Source of the DNA: a bacterium
GTDB lineage: Bacteria; Planctomycetota; UBA1135; UBA2386
Reading direction: 5' to 3'
DNA: 64,000 nucleotides
Assembly: GCA_030432695.1 (NCBI GenBank)
Contig: JAUILN010000004.1
Location: 1-64,000 of the forward strand
Shown here: positions 18,590 to 26,129 of the stretch, one piece after another
Layout: every line of letters starts with the position of its first letter
How positions within the stretch are numbered: the stretch's first letter is position 1
The notes under the pieces: generated by a model
Database searches by the model: none
Seen by the model: only the letters and a program-made list of their open reading frames with translations
What the model was told of the DNA's origin: nothing
Program-made: the position numbers and the translations under genes

Positions 18590-19338
18590 GCCATCGCCTC
18601 CGCTTCGGCGCCGGCGCCGAACTCGTTGTCGTCGTGGTCGTCGCTGTTGTCGCCGTCGTCGCTGTCGTCGTCGTGATCGATCGGGGCGGGTGCCTGTTCG
18701 GCGACGACCAGCTTGCGGGGTGCGGCCGGCGCGGCCTGCGCAGGGTCGTCGCTCCAACGCACCGGCGCGACCTCGTCGAGGTAGGCCAGCGCGTCGCGGT
18801 CGAGGCCCGAGCGCTGCGCCAGCGAGTGCGGCTCGCACTCGACCAGGTTGCAGGCGAAGGTCCTGAACCAGAGCTTCTGGAACTCGTCCTTCAGCGAGGT
18901 CGAGGTGCCGAACAGCAGGAGGAGTCCGCTCTTCGGCTCGAGCAGCACGTCGGTGAGCCCGACCGAGGGCAGGATGCGCGGCAGGAGTTCGTCCATCAGC
19001 GCCTCCTTGAGCTCCTTGCGCTCGCGTGCCGAGAGCTTGCGACCGGCGCTGCGCTCGGCCTGGGCCCGACGGATCCGCACCCACACCGCGGGGAGCTTCT
19101 TCTTGTCGGTCCGCACCTGGAGCCACAGGCCACGGTCGAGGTCGATGTCCTCGAGCTCGAAGGAATCCCCGGTGGGGTCTCCGCTGGTGACCCAGCCGAT
19201 GGAGACCTCCTCGGAGGCCGCGGACTCGATGCTGCGGAACCGCTGGCCGGCGAGCGCCTCGGTGAACGCTGCACTGCGCGGATCGGGCATCCTGCCGTCG
19301 ACGAAGAAGGCGACGAAGCTGCCGGAACGACGAAACAT
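18586..19338 (-). CDS. rdgC: RdgC-like recombination-associated protein, N-terminal part
   Basis: 250 aa. RdgC forms a ring around DNA and limits RecA loading. Recognisable parts: SIGWVTSGDP (the GWV region), LPAVWVRIRRAQAERSAGRKLSARERKELKEALMDELLPRI, which matches the RdgC stretch with its conserved 'GR-L--.EK.-LK' and 'LLPR' features, and SGLLLLFGTSTSLKDEFQKLWFRTF. The C-terminus is a run of Asp and His with Ser and Asn, followed by an EAEAMA end. This acidic tail is not found in E. coli RdgC. The gene overlaps the C-terminal-like gene by four bases, so the family's single chain is split here. Confidence 0.65.
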   Translation of the reverse strand: MFRRSGSFVAFFVDGRMPDPRSAAFTEALAGQRFRSIESAASEEVSIGWVTSGDPTGDSFELEDIDLDRGLWLQVRTDKKKLPAVWVRIRRAQAERSAGRKLSARERKELKEALMDELLPRILPSVGLTDVLLEPKSGLLLLFGTSTSLKDEFQKLWFRTFACNLVECEPHSLAQRSGLDRDALAYLDEVAPVRWSDDPAQAAPAAPRKLVVAEQAPAPIDHDDDSDDGDNSDDHDDNEFGAGAEAEAMA

Positions 19339-19436
19339 CGTTGGTTCGATTCCCCCCTGGGAAACCAGGCGATGAAGGGAGCCGCGCAGCTCTGACCGTC
19401 AGGGGGAGCGCGACCCGGAGAGAGAGGTGGAGACGA

Positions 19437-19472
19437 CGACGGGCGGCCTTGCCGAAGCAAGGTCGCCCGTCG
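19437..19472 (-). terminator. Hairpin with UUCG tetraloop
   Basis: A 16-bp stem with one G-U-type mismatch spans 19437-19452 and 19457-19472. Read on the minus strand its loop is C(UUCG)G, the extra-stable tetraloop. A pyrimidine-rich stretch (TCGTCTCCACCTCTCTCTC) follows. It sits about 130 bp after the parvulin gene stop and before the rdgC-like start, so it most likely ends the parvulin transcript. Confidence 0.7.
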
Positions 19473-19602
19473 CGGGGTGCGGGATCGAGGAGCGCTCCAC
19501 CGTGGGGAAGAGCGCGGGACGCCCGGCGCGGGCCCGGAGGGGCCCGCCAACAAGCAACTGGGCGGCTCGGCGAGCTGGTTCGCTCGAAACCGTGACCGCC
19601 GC

Positions 19603-20610
19603 TCAGAAGGGCGACTTCTTGCGCCACTCGTCGTTCACGAAGGCGAGGTCGACCTGACCGTTGGCGGCCTGGGCCATCGCCTGGCGGACCACCTGGGTGT
19701 TCGCGTCGAACGACACCAGGATGTGGCTGGCCTTGACGCGGGTCGGCTGGTCGCCTTCGCCTTCTTCGCGGGCGGTGACCTTGATCAGGTGGTAGCCGAA
19801 CGCGCTCTGCACCACGTCCGAGGTCTCGCCGACCTTGGTGGTGAAGGCGACGCGCTCGAACATCGGGTCCATCCGGCCCTTGGTGAAGAAGCCGAGGTCG
19901 CCGCCCTGCGAGGCGCTGGGGCACATCGACTTCTCGCGGGCCACCGCGGCGAAGTCACCGCCGGCCTTCAGCTCGCCCTCGATCGCCTTGATGTTGGCGA
20001 GCGCTTCGACGGACTGGGAATCGAAGCGGGCCAACGCGGCCTTCTGCATGACCAGCGCGCGGATCGCTTCCTTGGCCAGGTCTTCCTCGGCGCGCTCGCC
20101 CGGCGCGGCCTTCAGGTACTCGAACATCACCTGATACTCGTCCTCGCTCACCGGCTTGCCGTTGACCGCGAAGACCACGTCGGCGCCCATCCGCTCCTTC
20201 TCGGCGTCACCGAGGAGGCGCACGCTCTTCTGCGGCTGGGCCGGCTGGGCCACGGTGATCCCCGGCTGCGGGACCTCGACGCCGAGGTCGAAGCTGCGCG
20301 CCTCGATCGGGCGCTCGCCGATCGCCGAGTGCTTGACCCGCTCGATCAGGCCGCCGGAGTTGGCGATCGTCTTGACGAACTCCAGCTCGCGGTTGATGTC
20401 CGCGATCTGCTTGCGGGTCGCATCGGCGGGGTCCTGGACGAGCGGGGTGACGCTGGCGGTCTCGACCCCGACGGCCTCCTCGACCTGGACGACTTCGCCC
20501 GGCTGGGCCTTCTCGGGTGCCTTCTCGGTCTTCTCGGTCTGCGCGAAGGCCGGCCCGAGGCCGACGGACGCGGCGAGGCAGGCGGACAGGATCTGCGGAA
20601 TACGGCTCAT
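19603..20610 (-). CDS. Exported parvulin-type peptidyl-prolyl isomerase (SurA/PpiC-like)
   Basis: 335 aa with a signal peptide (LSACLAASVGLGPAFAQ). Residues about 142-200 are a SurA-N-like segment (VVFAVNGKPVSEDEYQ). Parvulin features: EGELKAGGDFAAVAREKS, QGGDLGFFTKGRMDPMFE, FTTKVGETSDVVQSAFGYHLIKV (about 211-278). The usual first strand 'ASHILV' is missing before this block but is found after it (RVKASHILVSFD, about 291-302). The domain may therefore be circularly permuted, or a second domain is truncated. Role: folding of exported proteins in the periplasm. A UUCG-loop terminator lies downstream. Confidence 0.8.
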   Translation of the reverse strand: MSRIPQILSACLAASVGLGPAFAQTEKTEKAPEKAQPGEVVQVEEAVGVETASVTPLVQDPADATRKQIADINRELEFVKTIANSGGLIERVKHSAIGERPIEARSFDLGVEVPQPGITVAQPAQPQKSVRLLGDAEKERMGADVVFAVNGKPVSEDEYQVMFEYLKAAPGERAEEDLAKEAIRALVMQKAALARFDSQSVEALANIKAIEGELKAGGDFAAVAREKSMCPSASQGGDLGFFTKGRMDPMFERVAFTTKVGETSDVVQSAFGYHLIKVTAREEGEGDQPTRVKASHILVSFDANTQVVRQAMAQAANGQVDLAFVNDEWRKKSPF

Positions 20611-20753
20611 CGGCTTGGTTCGCTGCGGTGCTGCGGCGGGTCGAGGAGGAGACACCGACCGCTGGGCCGGTGCAAGGGGTGGGTTGGTGGTCCGCGGGGC
20701 GATGGGCGCCCGGAGTTCCGGCCGTTGGGCGGGAACCCGATGCGGGGCGGGTC

Positions 20754-21752
20754 CTACGGATCGACTCCGGAGAAGCTCCCGGCGGTCGCGAATCGAGCCG
20801 CGAGAAAGCGATCGGCCCGCGCCAGGATCCACGGCAGGAACACCGCCACGCCGTAGTGCCCGGCCGGCAGCAGGTGCCGTTGCGGCCGCCCGAGTGCTTC
20901 CCAGAGCAGGTCCTGGTTGCGGCCCGGCACCGAGTCGTCGAAGCGGGTGCCGAACACCAGCAGGTGGTGGGGATCCACCGCCGTGGCCAGCGACAACGGA
21001 TCGGAGTCGAGGGCCCGGGCGCCGTGTCGCTGCACCTCCGAGGCGGGCACGGCCTGCGTGTCGAGGGCCTGGCTGCGCCATCTCCGGACTCGGCGCTCGC
21101 GGGAGTTCAACAGCAGGTCCGGCAGGTCGCCCCCGGTGATCGCCAGGATTCCAGCCGCCAGCTCGGGCTCGGCGGCCAGCACTGCGCAGCCGACCATGCC
21201 CCCGAGCGAGGTCCCGAACACCGCGAGCCGCCGCGGATCGACGTCGGGGCGGGTGCGGGCCCAGGCCAGGAACATCCGGTTGTGGACGACCGTCCGGCGG
21301 AACAGGGTCTCCATCCCGGCGACGTCGAGGCCCGGCTCCAGGGTGGATCCGGCGCGTGAGACCCAGGCGGCCCGCAGGCCGGACGCCGCGAAGTGGTCGG
21401 CCAGGAGCGCCGCCACCCGGTGCTTGCCGGCGAGGATCGGCAGACAGAGGACCAGCGGGCGCGGCGCGTCGTCGTCCGGTTCGACCACCACCGCTTCGGC
21501 CTGCTCGGTGCCACAGACGAGGGTCACCCGGCTGGTGCGCACCCCGCCCGAGCGCGTGGGCTCGGCGACGGGTTCGACCGTCACCTCGGCCGCAGGCAGC
21601 GCATAGCGGGTGATCGCGGCGTTTCGGACCGAGGGCAGCGGCGGCCGCGGGTGGCGCGGCAGCGACGAGGTGGAGCACGCGGCGAGGAGCAGCCCGGCCA
21701 GCAGGCCGACGTGGCCGGCGCGGCGGGGGCCTGTCGAGACCGCTGCGTTCAG
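20754..21752 (-). CDS. Alpha/beta-hydrolase lipoprotein, probable CTG start
   Basis: About 332 aa. Catalytic features: nucleophile elbow FGTSLGGMVG, a candidate acid in FGTRFDDSVP, and a His in LPAGHYGVAVF near the C-terminus. The N-terminus needs a signal peptide; GLLAGLLLAACS is a good lipobox, but no ATG, GTG or TTG lies before it in frame for 170 bp. The best candidate is a CTG at 21752-21750 overlapping the upstream gene's stop as CTGA, like the usual ATGA coupling. Substrate unknown; it is probably an esterase or peptidase at the envelope. Confidence 0.7.
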   Translation of the reverse strand: MNAAVSTGPRRAGHVGLLAGLLLAACSTSSLPRHPRPPLPSVRNAAITRYALPAAEVTVEPVAEPTRSGGVRTSRVTLVCGTEQAEAVVVEPDDDAPRPLVLCLPILAGKHRVAALLADHFAASGLRAAWVSRAGSTLEPGLDVAGMETLFRRTVVHNRMFLAWARTRPDVDPRRLAVFGTSLGGMVGCAVLAAEPELAAGILAITGGDLPDLLLNSRERRVRRWRSQALDTQAVPASEVQRHGARALDSDPLSLATAVDPHHLLVFGTRFDDSVPGRNQDLLWEALGRPQRHLLPAGHYGVAVFLPWILARADRFLAARFATAGSFSGVDP

Positions 21753-22831
21753 AACAGCTGCTCGACGTAGAACAGCACCCCGCCGTCGCCGTCGATCGGC
21801 GAGGACGCGCCGGTCCACGCGGTCGGTCCGTCCAGGAACTGCATCCGGTCGGAGATCGAGATGTTCAGCCGCAGGTCGGGCTCGGGTCGCCATTCGAGGG
21901 ATGCGGCGAGGTGGTCGTCGCGGTGGTCGTAGGGGCTGTGCCAGCTCACCGATGCGAAGGTGTCCGGCGCGCACCGCCAAGTGTAGCGGAGCTTCAGGTA
22001 TTCCTGGCTGGTGCCGAGCCGCAGACCTGAGTTCACCCAGGTGAGTTCGATCGGATCCTCGAGGCGTGACGGCCGGACGCGCATCGAGACGCGGCCGAGG
22101 CCCGGGCCGCCGTGGACCTCCTGGTATTCGGCACTCAGCGGCACGTTGCCGCGCTTGAACGCCTCGATCTCGGCCTGGAAGTCGTCGAGGATCGACAGGC
22201 GCACCGCGGCGCGGCGCAGCGGTTTCCTCAGCAGGCTCTGCAGGACGCGGTGGTCATGACTCGCCTGGTCGTCGGCGAGACGCTCGTCGAACGCGGTCTG
22301 CAGGGCAGGGAGGCGGGACTGGCTCAGTCGGGTCAGCACCACCGGCGCACCGAGGTGGTGTTGGAGGCGGCGGCGGTCGGCGCCGAGCAGGTCGTCGACG
22401 AAGCGGAGGACCACCTGTTCGCGGCGGTCGCCCATGCGCGACAGCGACTCGTCGTCGAAGTGCCAGGGCAGCGCGTGCTGCACGAATCCGAGGCCGTCGA
22501 CCTCGTCGGACGGCGGACGCTCGGGGCGCTCGAAGGTGACCCGGATCGGCTGGGGCGGCGTGGGGCTCGTGGGATCCGAGGTCGGTCCGAGGTCGATCTC
22601 AGCGGCTGGGGCTGCGAGAGATCCGAAGGGCAGACCCACCGGATCGAGGCGAGGATCGGCCACGACCTCGAGTCCGACCCGCAGCGGGACGGTGGCGAGC
22701 CCGCGCGGGAAGGGGGCTGCGGGGAGTTCGTCGGTCGCAGGTCCCTGGCCCGGCCGGGTAGCGCAGCCGGCGAGCGGTAGCGCGGCCGTCAGCAGTGCTG
22801 CTGCGAGCAACCCGACCTGCGTCCGGACCAT
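21749..22831 (-). CDS. Uncharacterised lipoprotein
   Basis: 360 aa. The lipobox LTAALPLAGC lipidates Cys23. It starts at an ATG with AGGGGAGGA upstream. The central region (about 115-230) is helical and rich in Arg and Leu (DRREQVVLRFVDDLLGADRRRLQHHL). The C-terminal third has alternating aromatic strands (YLKLRYTWRCAPDTFASVSWHSPYD, LAASLEWRPEPDLRLNISISDRM, VLFYVEQLF) and ends in Phe, like an outer-membrane barrel or sheet edge. The family is not recognised. It is translationally coupled with the alpha/beta-hydrolase lipoprotein, so the two are likely to work in one envelope process. Confidence 0.65.
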   Translation of the reverse strand: MVRTQVGLLAAALLTAALPLAGCATRPGQGPATDELPAAPFPRGLATVPLRVGLEVVADPRLDPVGLPFGSLAAPAAEIDLGPTSDPTSPTPPQPIRVTFERPERPPSDEVDGLGFVQHALPWHFDDESLSRMGDRREQVVLRFVDDLLGADRRRLQHHLGAPVVLTRLSQSRLPALQTAFDERLADDQASHDHRVLQSLLRKPLRRAAVRLSILDDFQAEIEAFKRGNVPLSAEYQEVHGGPGLGRVSMRVRPSRLEDPIELTWVNSGLRLGTSQEYLKLRYTWRCAPDTFASVSWHSPYDHRDDHLAASLEWRPEPDLRLNISISDRMQFLDGPTAWTGASSPIDGDGGVLFYVEQLF

Positions 22832-23224
22832 CTCGTCCTCCCCTTGACCACCCAGCGCTCGAGCCGTCGGGCGCGTGCTCCGTCCGCCTCCCGGCTCGGT
22901 CTGCGGACTTCGGCTCGGGGCCTGGCAGAGGTGCTCGGCCCGTGCGAGTCATCGGTCGTCCGAGAACTCGACGATGAGGGCTGAGCTGTCCCGGAATCGA
23001 GCGTCGCGGCTGCGGACGTCGGCGGAGCGTCGGGTTGTGCGGCAGTGGCACGATGGGAGCGGTCGGTGCGCGTCGGGGTCCGCCCGGGGCCGGGACTGGC
23101 ATCGCGGGGTCGGACCGTCCAGGATCGGGAATCTCCGCCGCTCCCGGTCCGACGTCGGTCGAGGAATCCCGAAGTTCCGGGGCCGCCGCTCGATTGGGTC
23201 CGGCGCGTCCCGAGTCTCACCAGC
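22832..23224. other. 393-bp divergent intergenic region
   Basis: It lies between two divergent transcription units: the lipoprotein gene (minus) and the DprE2-like gene (plus). The left edge carries the lipoprotein's ribosome site. Frames extending into it from the DprE2-like gene lack protein-like composition before the ATG at 23225. I see no clear hairpins or promoter boxes. Confidence 0.55.
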
Positions 23225-23977
23225 ATGCCTTCCTCGCTCAGTGGAACGATCGTCGTCGTCGGTGCGTCTTCCGGCATCGGCGAGGCCCTCGCCGTCCGTC
23301 TCGCTCACGACGCCCGTCCGGTGGCCATCCTCGCCCGGCGGCGGGACCAGCTCGAGGCGATCGCTGCGCGCGCCAACCGGAAGGTCGGGACCACCCGCGT
23401 GCACGTCTACGAGCACGACGTGACGCGGCGCGGCGAGGTCGGGGAGCTCTGGGACCGGATCGAGGCCGACCTCGGCACCATCGACGAGCTGCACTACGTG
23501 GCCGGGGTGATGCCGGAGGTGGCGCTCGACGAGTTCCCGACCGACCTGGACGTGCAGATGGTCGAGGTCAACGCGCTCGGCTGCATGGCGTGGTGCAACG
23601 AGGCGGCGCGGCGCTTCCTGCCGGAGAAGCGTGGTCACATCGTCGGGGTCTCCAGCGTCGCGGCGATCCGCGGGCGCATGGACCGGCCGGGATACAACGC
23701 ATCGAAGGCCTGTCAGGACGTTCACCTGGAGTCGCTGCGCAACCGGCTATGGCGCCATGGCATCAAGGTGACCACCGCGCGGCCGGGGCCGGTGACCACG
23801 CCGATGACCGAGGGGCTGAAGGTGCCGCTGCCGATCAGCGCCGAGCGGGCCGCCGAGGGGATCGTGAAGGCTCGCGACCGCGGCGCGTCGATCGCTCACG
23901 TGCCCTGGATCTGGCGGCCGATCATGATGGTGATCCGGCTGATCCCGTCGTTCCTGTTCCGGCGCATGAGCGTCTGA
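23225..23977 (+). CDS. dprE2: DprE2-like short-chain dehydrogenase
   Basis: 250 aa from the ATG at 23225. Rossmann SDR with the nucleotide motif VVGASSGIGEALA, an NAG-type YVAGVMPE, Ser in VGVSSVAAIRG, and catalytic YNASK. The C-terminal third resembles mycobacterial DprE2: a stretch ending PGPVTTPM, a block of the form 'APL/VPLPIS..-AA-GIVKA...G', and a terminal RPIMMVIRLIPSFLFRRMSV that matches DprE2's 'YVMMVLRHIPRSIFRKLPI' ending. DprE2 reduces the 2'-keto intermediate made by DprE1. The DprE1-like gene follows 31 bp downstream, which supports the pairing; lipid-linked sugar epimerisation is inferred. Confidence 0.7.
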   Translation: MPSSLSGTIVVVGASSGIGEALAVRLAHDARPVAILARRRDQLEAIAARANRKVGTTRVHVYEHDVTRRGEVGELWDRIEADLGTIDELHYVAGVMPEVALDEFPTDLDVQMVEVNALGCMAWCNEAARRFLPEKRGHIVGVSSVAAIRGRMDRPGYNASKACQDVHLESLRNRLWRHGIKVTTARPGPVTTPMTEGLKVPLPISAERAAEGIVKARDRGASIAHVPWIWRPIMMVIRLIPSFLFRRMSV

Positions 23978-24008
23978 GACGCGCGTCGTCCGAACCGCCG
24001 AGAGTGTC

Positions 24009-25514
24009 ATGACCGATCTGCAGAGCGCACCTGAGCAAGTCGACGCCGCGGTCGCGACGCCCCAGTCCAGCGGCGGGCCGGGCGGCGGCCCGACCACGTT
24101 CCATCGCGAGATGGTGCGCGGCTGGGGTGGCGCGGTGGGTGGCGAGGCCGAGGTGGCGCGCCCGGAGAACGCCGAGCAGGTCGCCGACCTCTTCGACGCG
24201 GCGCGCACCGGGCGACTCGGGGCCCGCGGCCTGGCGCTGCGCGGCAGCGGCTGCAGCTACGGTGATGCGTCGACCAACGTCGGCGGGCGGGTGGTCGAAA
24301 CCACCGGCATGAACCGTCTCCTGGAGTTCGACGCCGAGCGCGGCATCGCGCGGGTCGAGCCGGGGGTGCGGATCCGCGACCTGTGGCGGCACGCGATCCA
24401 GCACGGCTACTGGCCGGCGGTGGTGCCCGGGACCATGCAGGTCTCGATGGGCGGTGCCGCGTCGATGAACATCCACGGCAAGAACGCCTACGCGGTCGGC
24501 ACCTTCGGTGACCAGATCCGGCGCTTCAAGCTGCTGACGCCGGGTGAGGGCCTGCTCGAGTGCAGCCGCGAACAGAACGCCGACGTGTTCCACGCCGCGA
24601 TCTCCGGCTTCGGCATGCTCGGCTGCTTCACCGAGATCGAGCTGAAGCTGAAGCGGGTCCACTCCGGCCGCCTGCGGGTCTGGGGCATCCCGATGCGCGA
24701 CCTCGAGGACGGCCTGGCGATCCTCGACGACCAGCGCGAGCACGCCGACTACCTGGTGGGCTGGTGCGACCTGCACGCGCGCGGCAAGGGCCTCGGCCGC
24801 GGCGTGATGCACCGCGCCGACCAGATGGCACCGGGCGAGGACCCCGAGGGCGAGGAGCTGCTCGACCCGGTCAAGCAGGACGTGCCGTCGACCCTGTTCG
24901 GCGTGATCCCCAAGGGCTGGATCTGGCCGGGCATGTGGTGCGCCTACCAGTTCGGCCAGGTGCCGCTGGTGAACGGGCTGAAGTACCGCGCCGGCTTCAA
25001 GGAAGGCCTCGCCTCGCCCTATCTGCAGTCGCACGGTGCGTTCCACTTCCTGCTCGACTACGTGCCGCGCTGGCACTGGATGGTGAAGCCCGGCGGGCTG
25101 ATCCAGTTCCAGCCGTTCGTGCCGGCCCACTGCGCGGGGCGGGTGCTGCGGCAGATCGTCGAGAAGGCGCAGAGCCAGGGCATCGTGCCCTACCTCGGCG
25201 TGCTGAAGCGCCATCGGCCCGATCCGTTCCTGATGACCCACGGGCTCGACGGCTTCTCGATGGCGATGGACTTCGGCGTGCCGGTCCGCGAGAAGGCACG
25301 CCGCCGGCTGTGGGCGCTGACCCGCGAGATGGCCGACGTGGTGCTCGAGAACGGCGGCCGCTTCTACTACGCCAAGGACGCGACCCTGCGCGGCTCGTCG
25401 TTCGAGTCCATCCACGGCTCGACCGCGGTCACCGAGTTCCGCGCGCTGAAGGAACGGCTGGATCCGGGCAACGTGCTACAGACCGACCTTGCGCGGCGCA
25501 TGTTGGGGATCTGA
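24009..25514 (+). CDS. dprE1: DprE1-like FAD-dependent oxidase
   Basis: 501 aa. A PCMH-type FAD-binding domain (about 45-215) is followed by a substrate domain. It matches Mycobacterium DprE1 (decaprenylphosphoryl-ribose 2'-oxidase) through RGSGCSYGDASTNVGG, VVPGTMQVSMGGAASMNIHGKN (His156 and Lys158 at the DprE1 His132/Lys134 positions), GTFGDQI, PGGLIQFQPFVP, and RFYYAKDAT (Lys456 for Lys418). Ala419 stands where DprE1 has Cys387, the benzothiazinone target. It is longer than DprE1 by about 40 N-terminal residues. With the upstream SDR it would epimerise a polyprenyl-phospho-sugar, exact sugar unknown. No prenyltransferase gene is adjacent. Confidence 0.72.
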   Translation: MTDLQSAPEQVDAAVATPQSSGGPGGGPTTFHREMVRGWGGAVGGEAEVARPENAEQVADLFDAARTGRLGARGLALRGSGCSYGDASTNVGGRVVETTGMNRLLEFDAERGIARVEPGVRIRDLWRHAIQHGYWPAVVPGTMQVSMGGAASMNIHGKNAYAVGTFGDQIRRFKLLTPGEGLLECSREQNADVFHAAISGFGMLGCFTEIELKLKRVHSGRLRVWGIPMRDLEDGLAILDDQREHADYLVGWCDLHARGKGLGRGVMHRADQMAPGEDPEGEELLDPVKQDVPSTLFGVIPKGWIWPGMWCAYQFGQVPLVNGLKYRAGFKEGLASPYLQSHGAFHFLLDYVPRWHWMVKPGGLIQFQPFVPAHCAGRVLRQIVEKAQSQGIVPYLGVLKRHRPDPFLMTHGLDGFSMAMDFGVPVREKARRRLWALTREMADVVLENGGRFYYAKDATLRGSSFESIHGSTAVTEFRALKERLDPGNVLQTDLARRMLGI

Positions 25515-25580
25515 CTCCGGCCGACCTGCCTGTTCGGAATTCTGCGAACCGGTGGGGAGCCGCGGTCGCCCTCCAGGACG

Positions 25581-26129
25581 ATGGACCTGGTGGCCACGAG
25601 ACGGGATGCCGCGGAGGCGGAATGGCGGGTGTTCGTCGCCGAGCGCGCGGGCTGGGCGCGGGGACTCGCGCGCGGCTTGCTCGGCAACGCAGGTGACGTC
25701 GACGACGCGGTGCAGGAGGCTTGGAGTGCCCTGCATCGGGCCCTGCCGCAGTGGCGTTGCGAGGCGCCGTTCGCGGCCTGGGCACGCACGGTGGTGCGGC
25801 ATGCGCTGGTCGATCAGGCCCGCAGGCGCGGTCGCTCGCGGGTGGGCCGCGTCGAGGATCTCGAGGGTGTCGACCTCGCGTCGCTGCGCGACAACCCGCT
25901 GCGCGAGCTGTCGCGGAGCGAACGGATCGAGCGGGTGCGGCGGGCGCTGGCGGGACTGGCGGTGAAGGACCGCGAGGTGCTGGTGCTGCACCGCTTCGAG
26001 GGTTGTTCCTATGCGGAGATCGCGGCGCAGCTCGGGGTGCCACCTGGCACGGTGAAGTCGCGGATGGCGGCAGCGATGGTGCGGCTCACGGTCGCGCTGC
26101 GCGGGCTCGGTGAGGAGGAGGAACGATGA
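25581..26129 (+). CDS. ECF-type RNA polymerase sigma factor
   Basis: 182 aa. Region 2 (about 25-95) has LLGNAGDVDDAVQEAWSALHRALPQWR and FAAWARTVVRHALVDQARRR, which bind the -10 element and core polymerase. Region 4 (about 120-170) has LAGLAVKDREVLVLHRFEGCSYAEIAAQLGVPPGTVKSRM with its helix-turn-helix. There is no region 1.1 or 3, so it is a group 4 (ECF) factor. The stop overlaps the start of the next gene (ATGA), typical of a sigma/anti-sigma pair. Its regulon is unknown. Confidence 0.9.
   Translation: MDLVATRRDAAEAEWRVFVAERAGWARGLARGLLGNAGDVDDAVQEAWSALHRALPQWRCEAPFAAWARTVVRHALVDQARRRGRSRVGRVEDLEGVDLASLRDNPLRELSRSERIERVRRALAGLAVKDREVLVLHRFEGCSYAEIAAQLGVPPGTVKSRMAAAMVRLTVALRGLGEEEER

Noticed and set aside
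19339..19365. GGTTCGATTCCC, resembling the T-arm of a tRNA
   Set aside because: No acceptor, D or anticodon stems can be placed around it.
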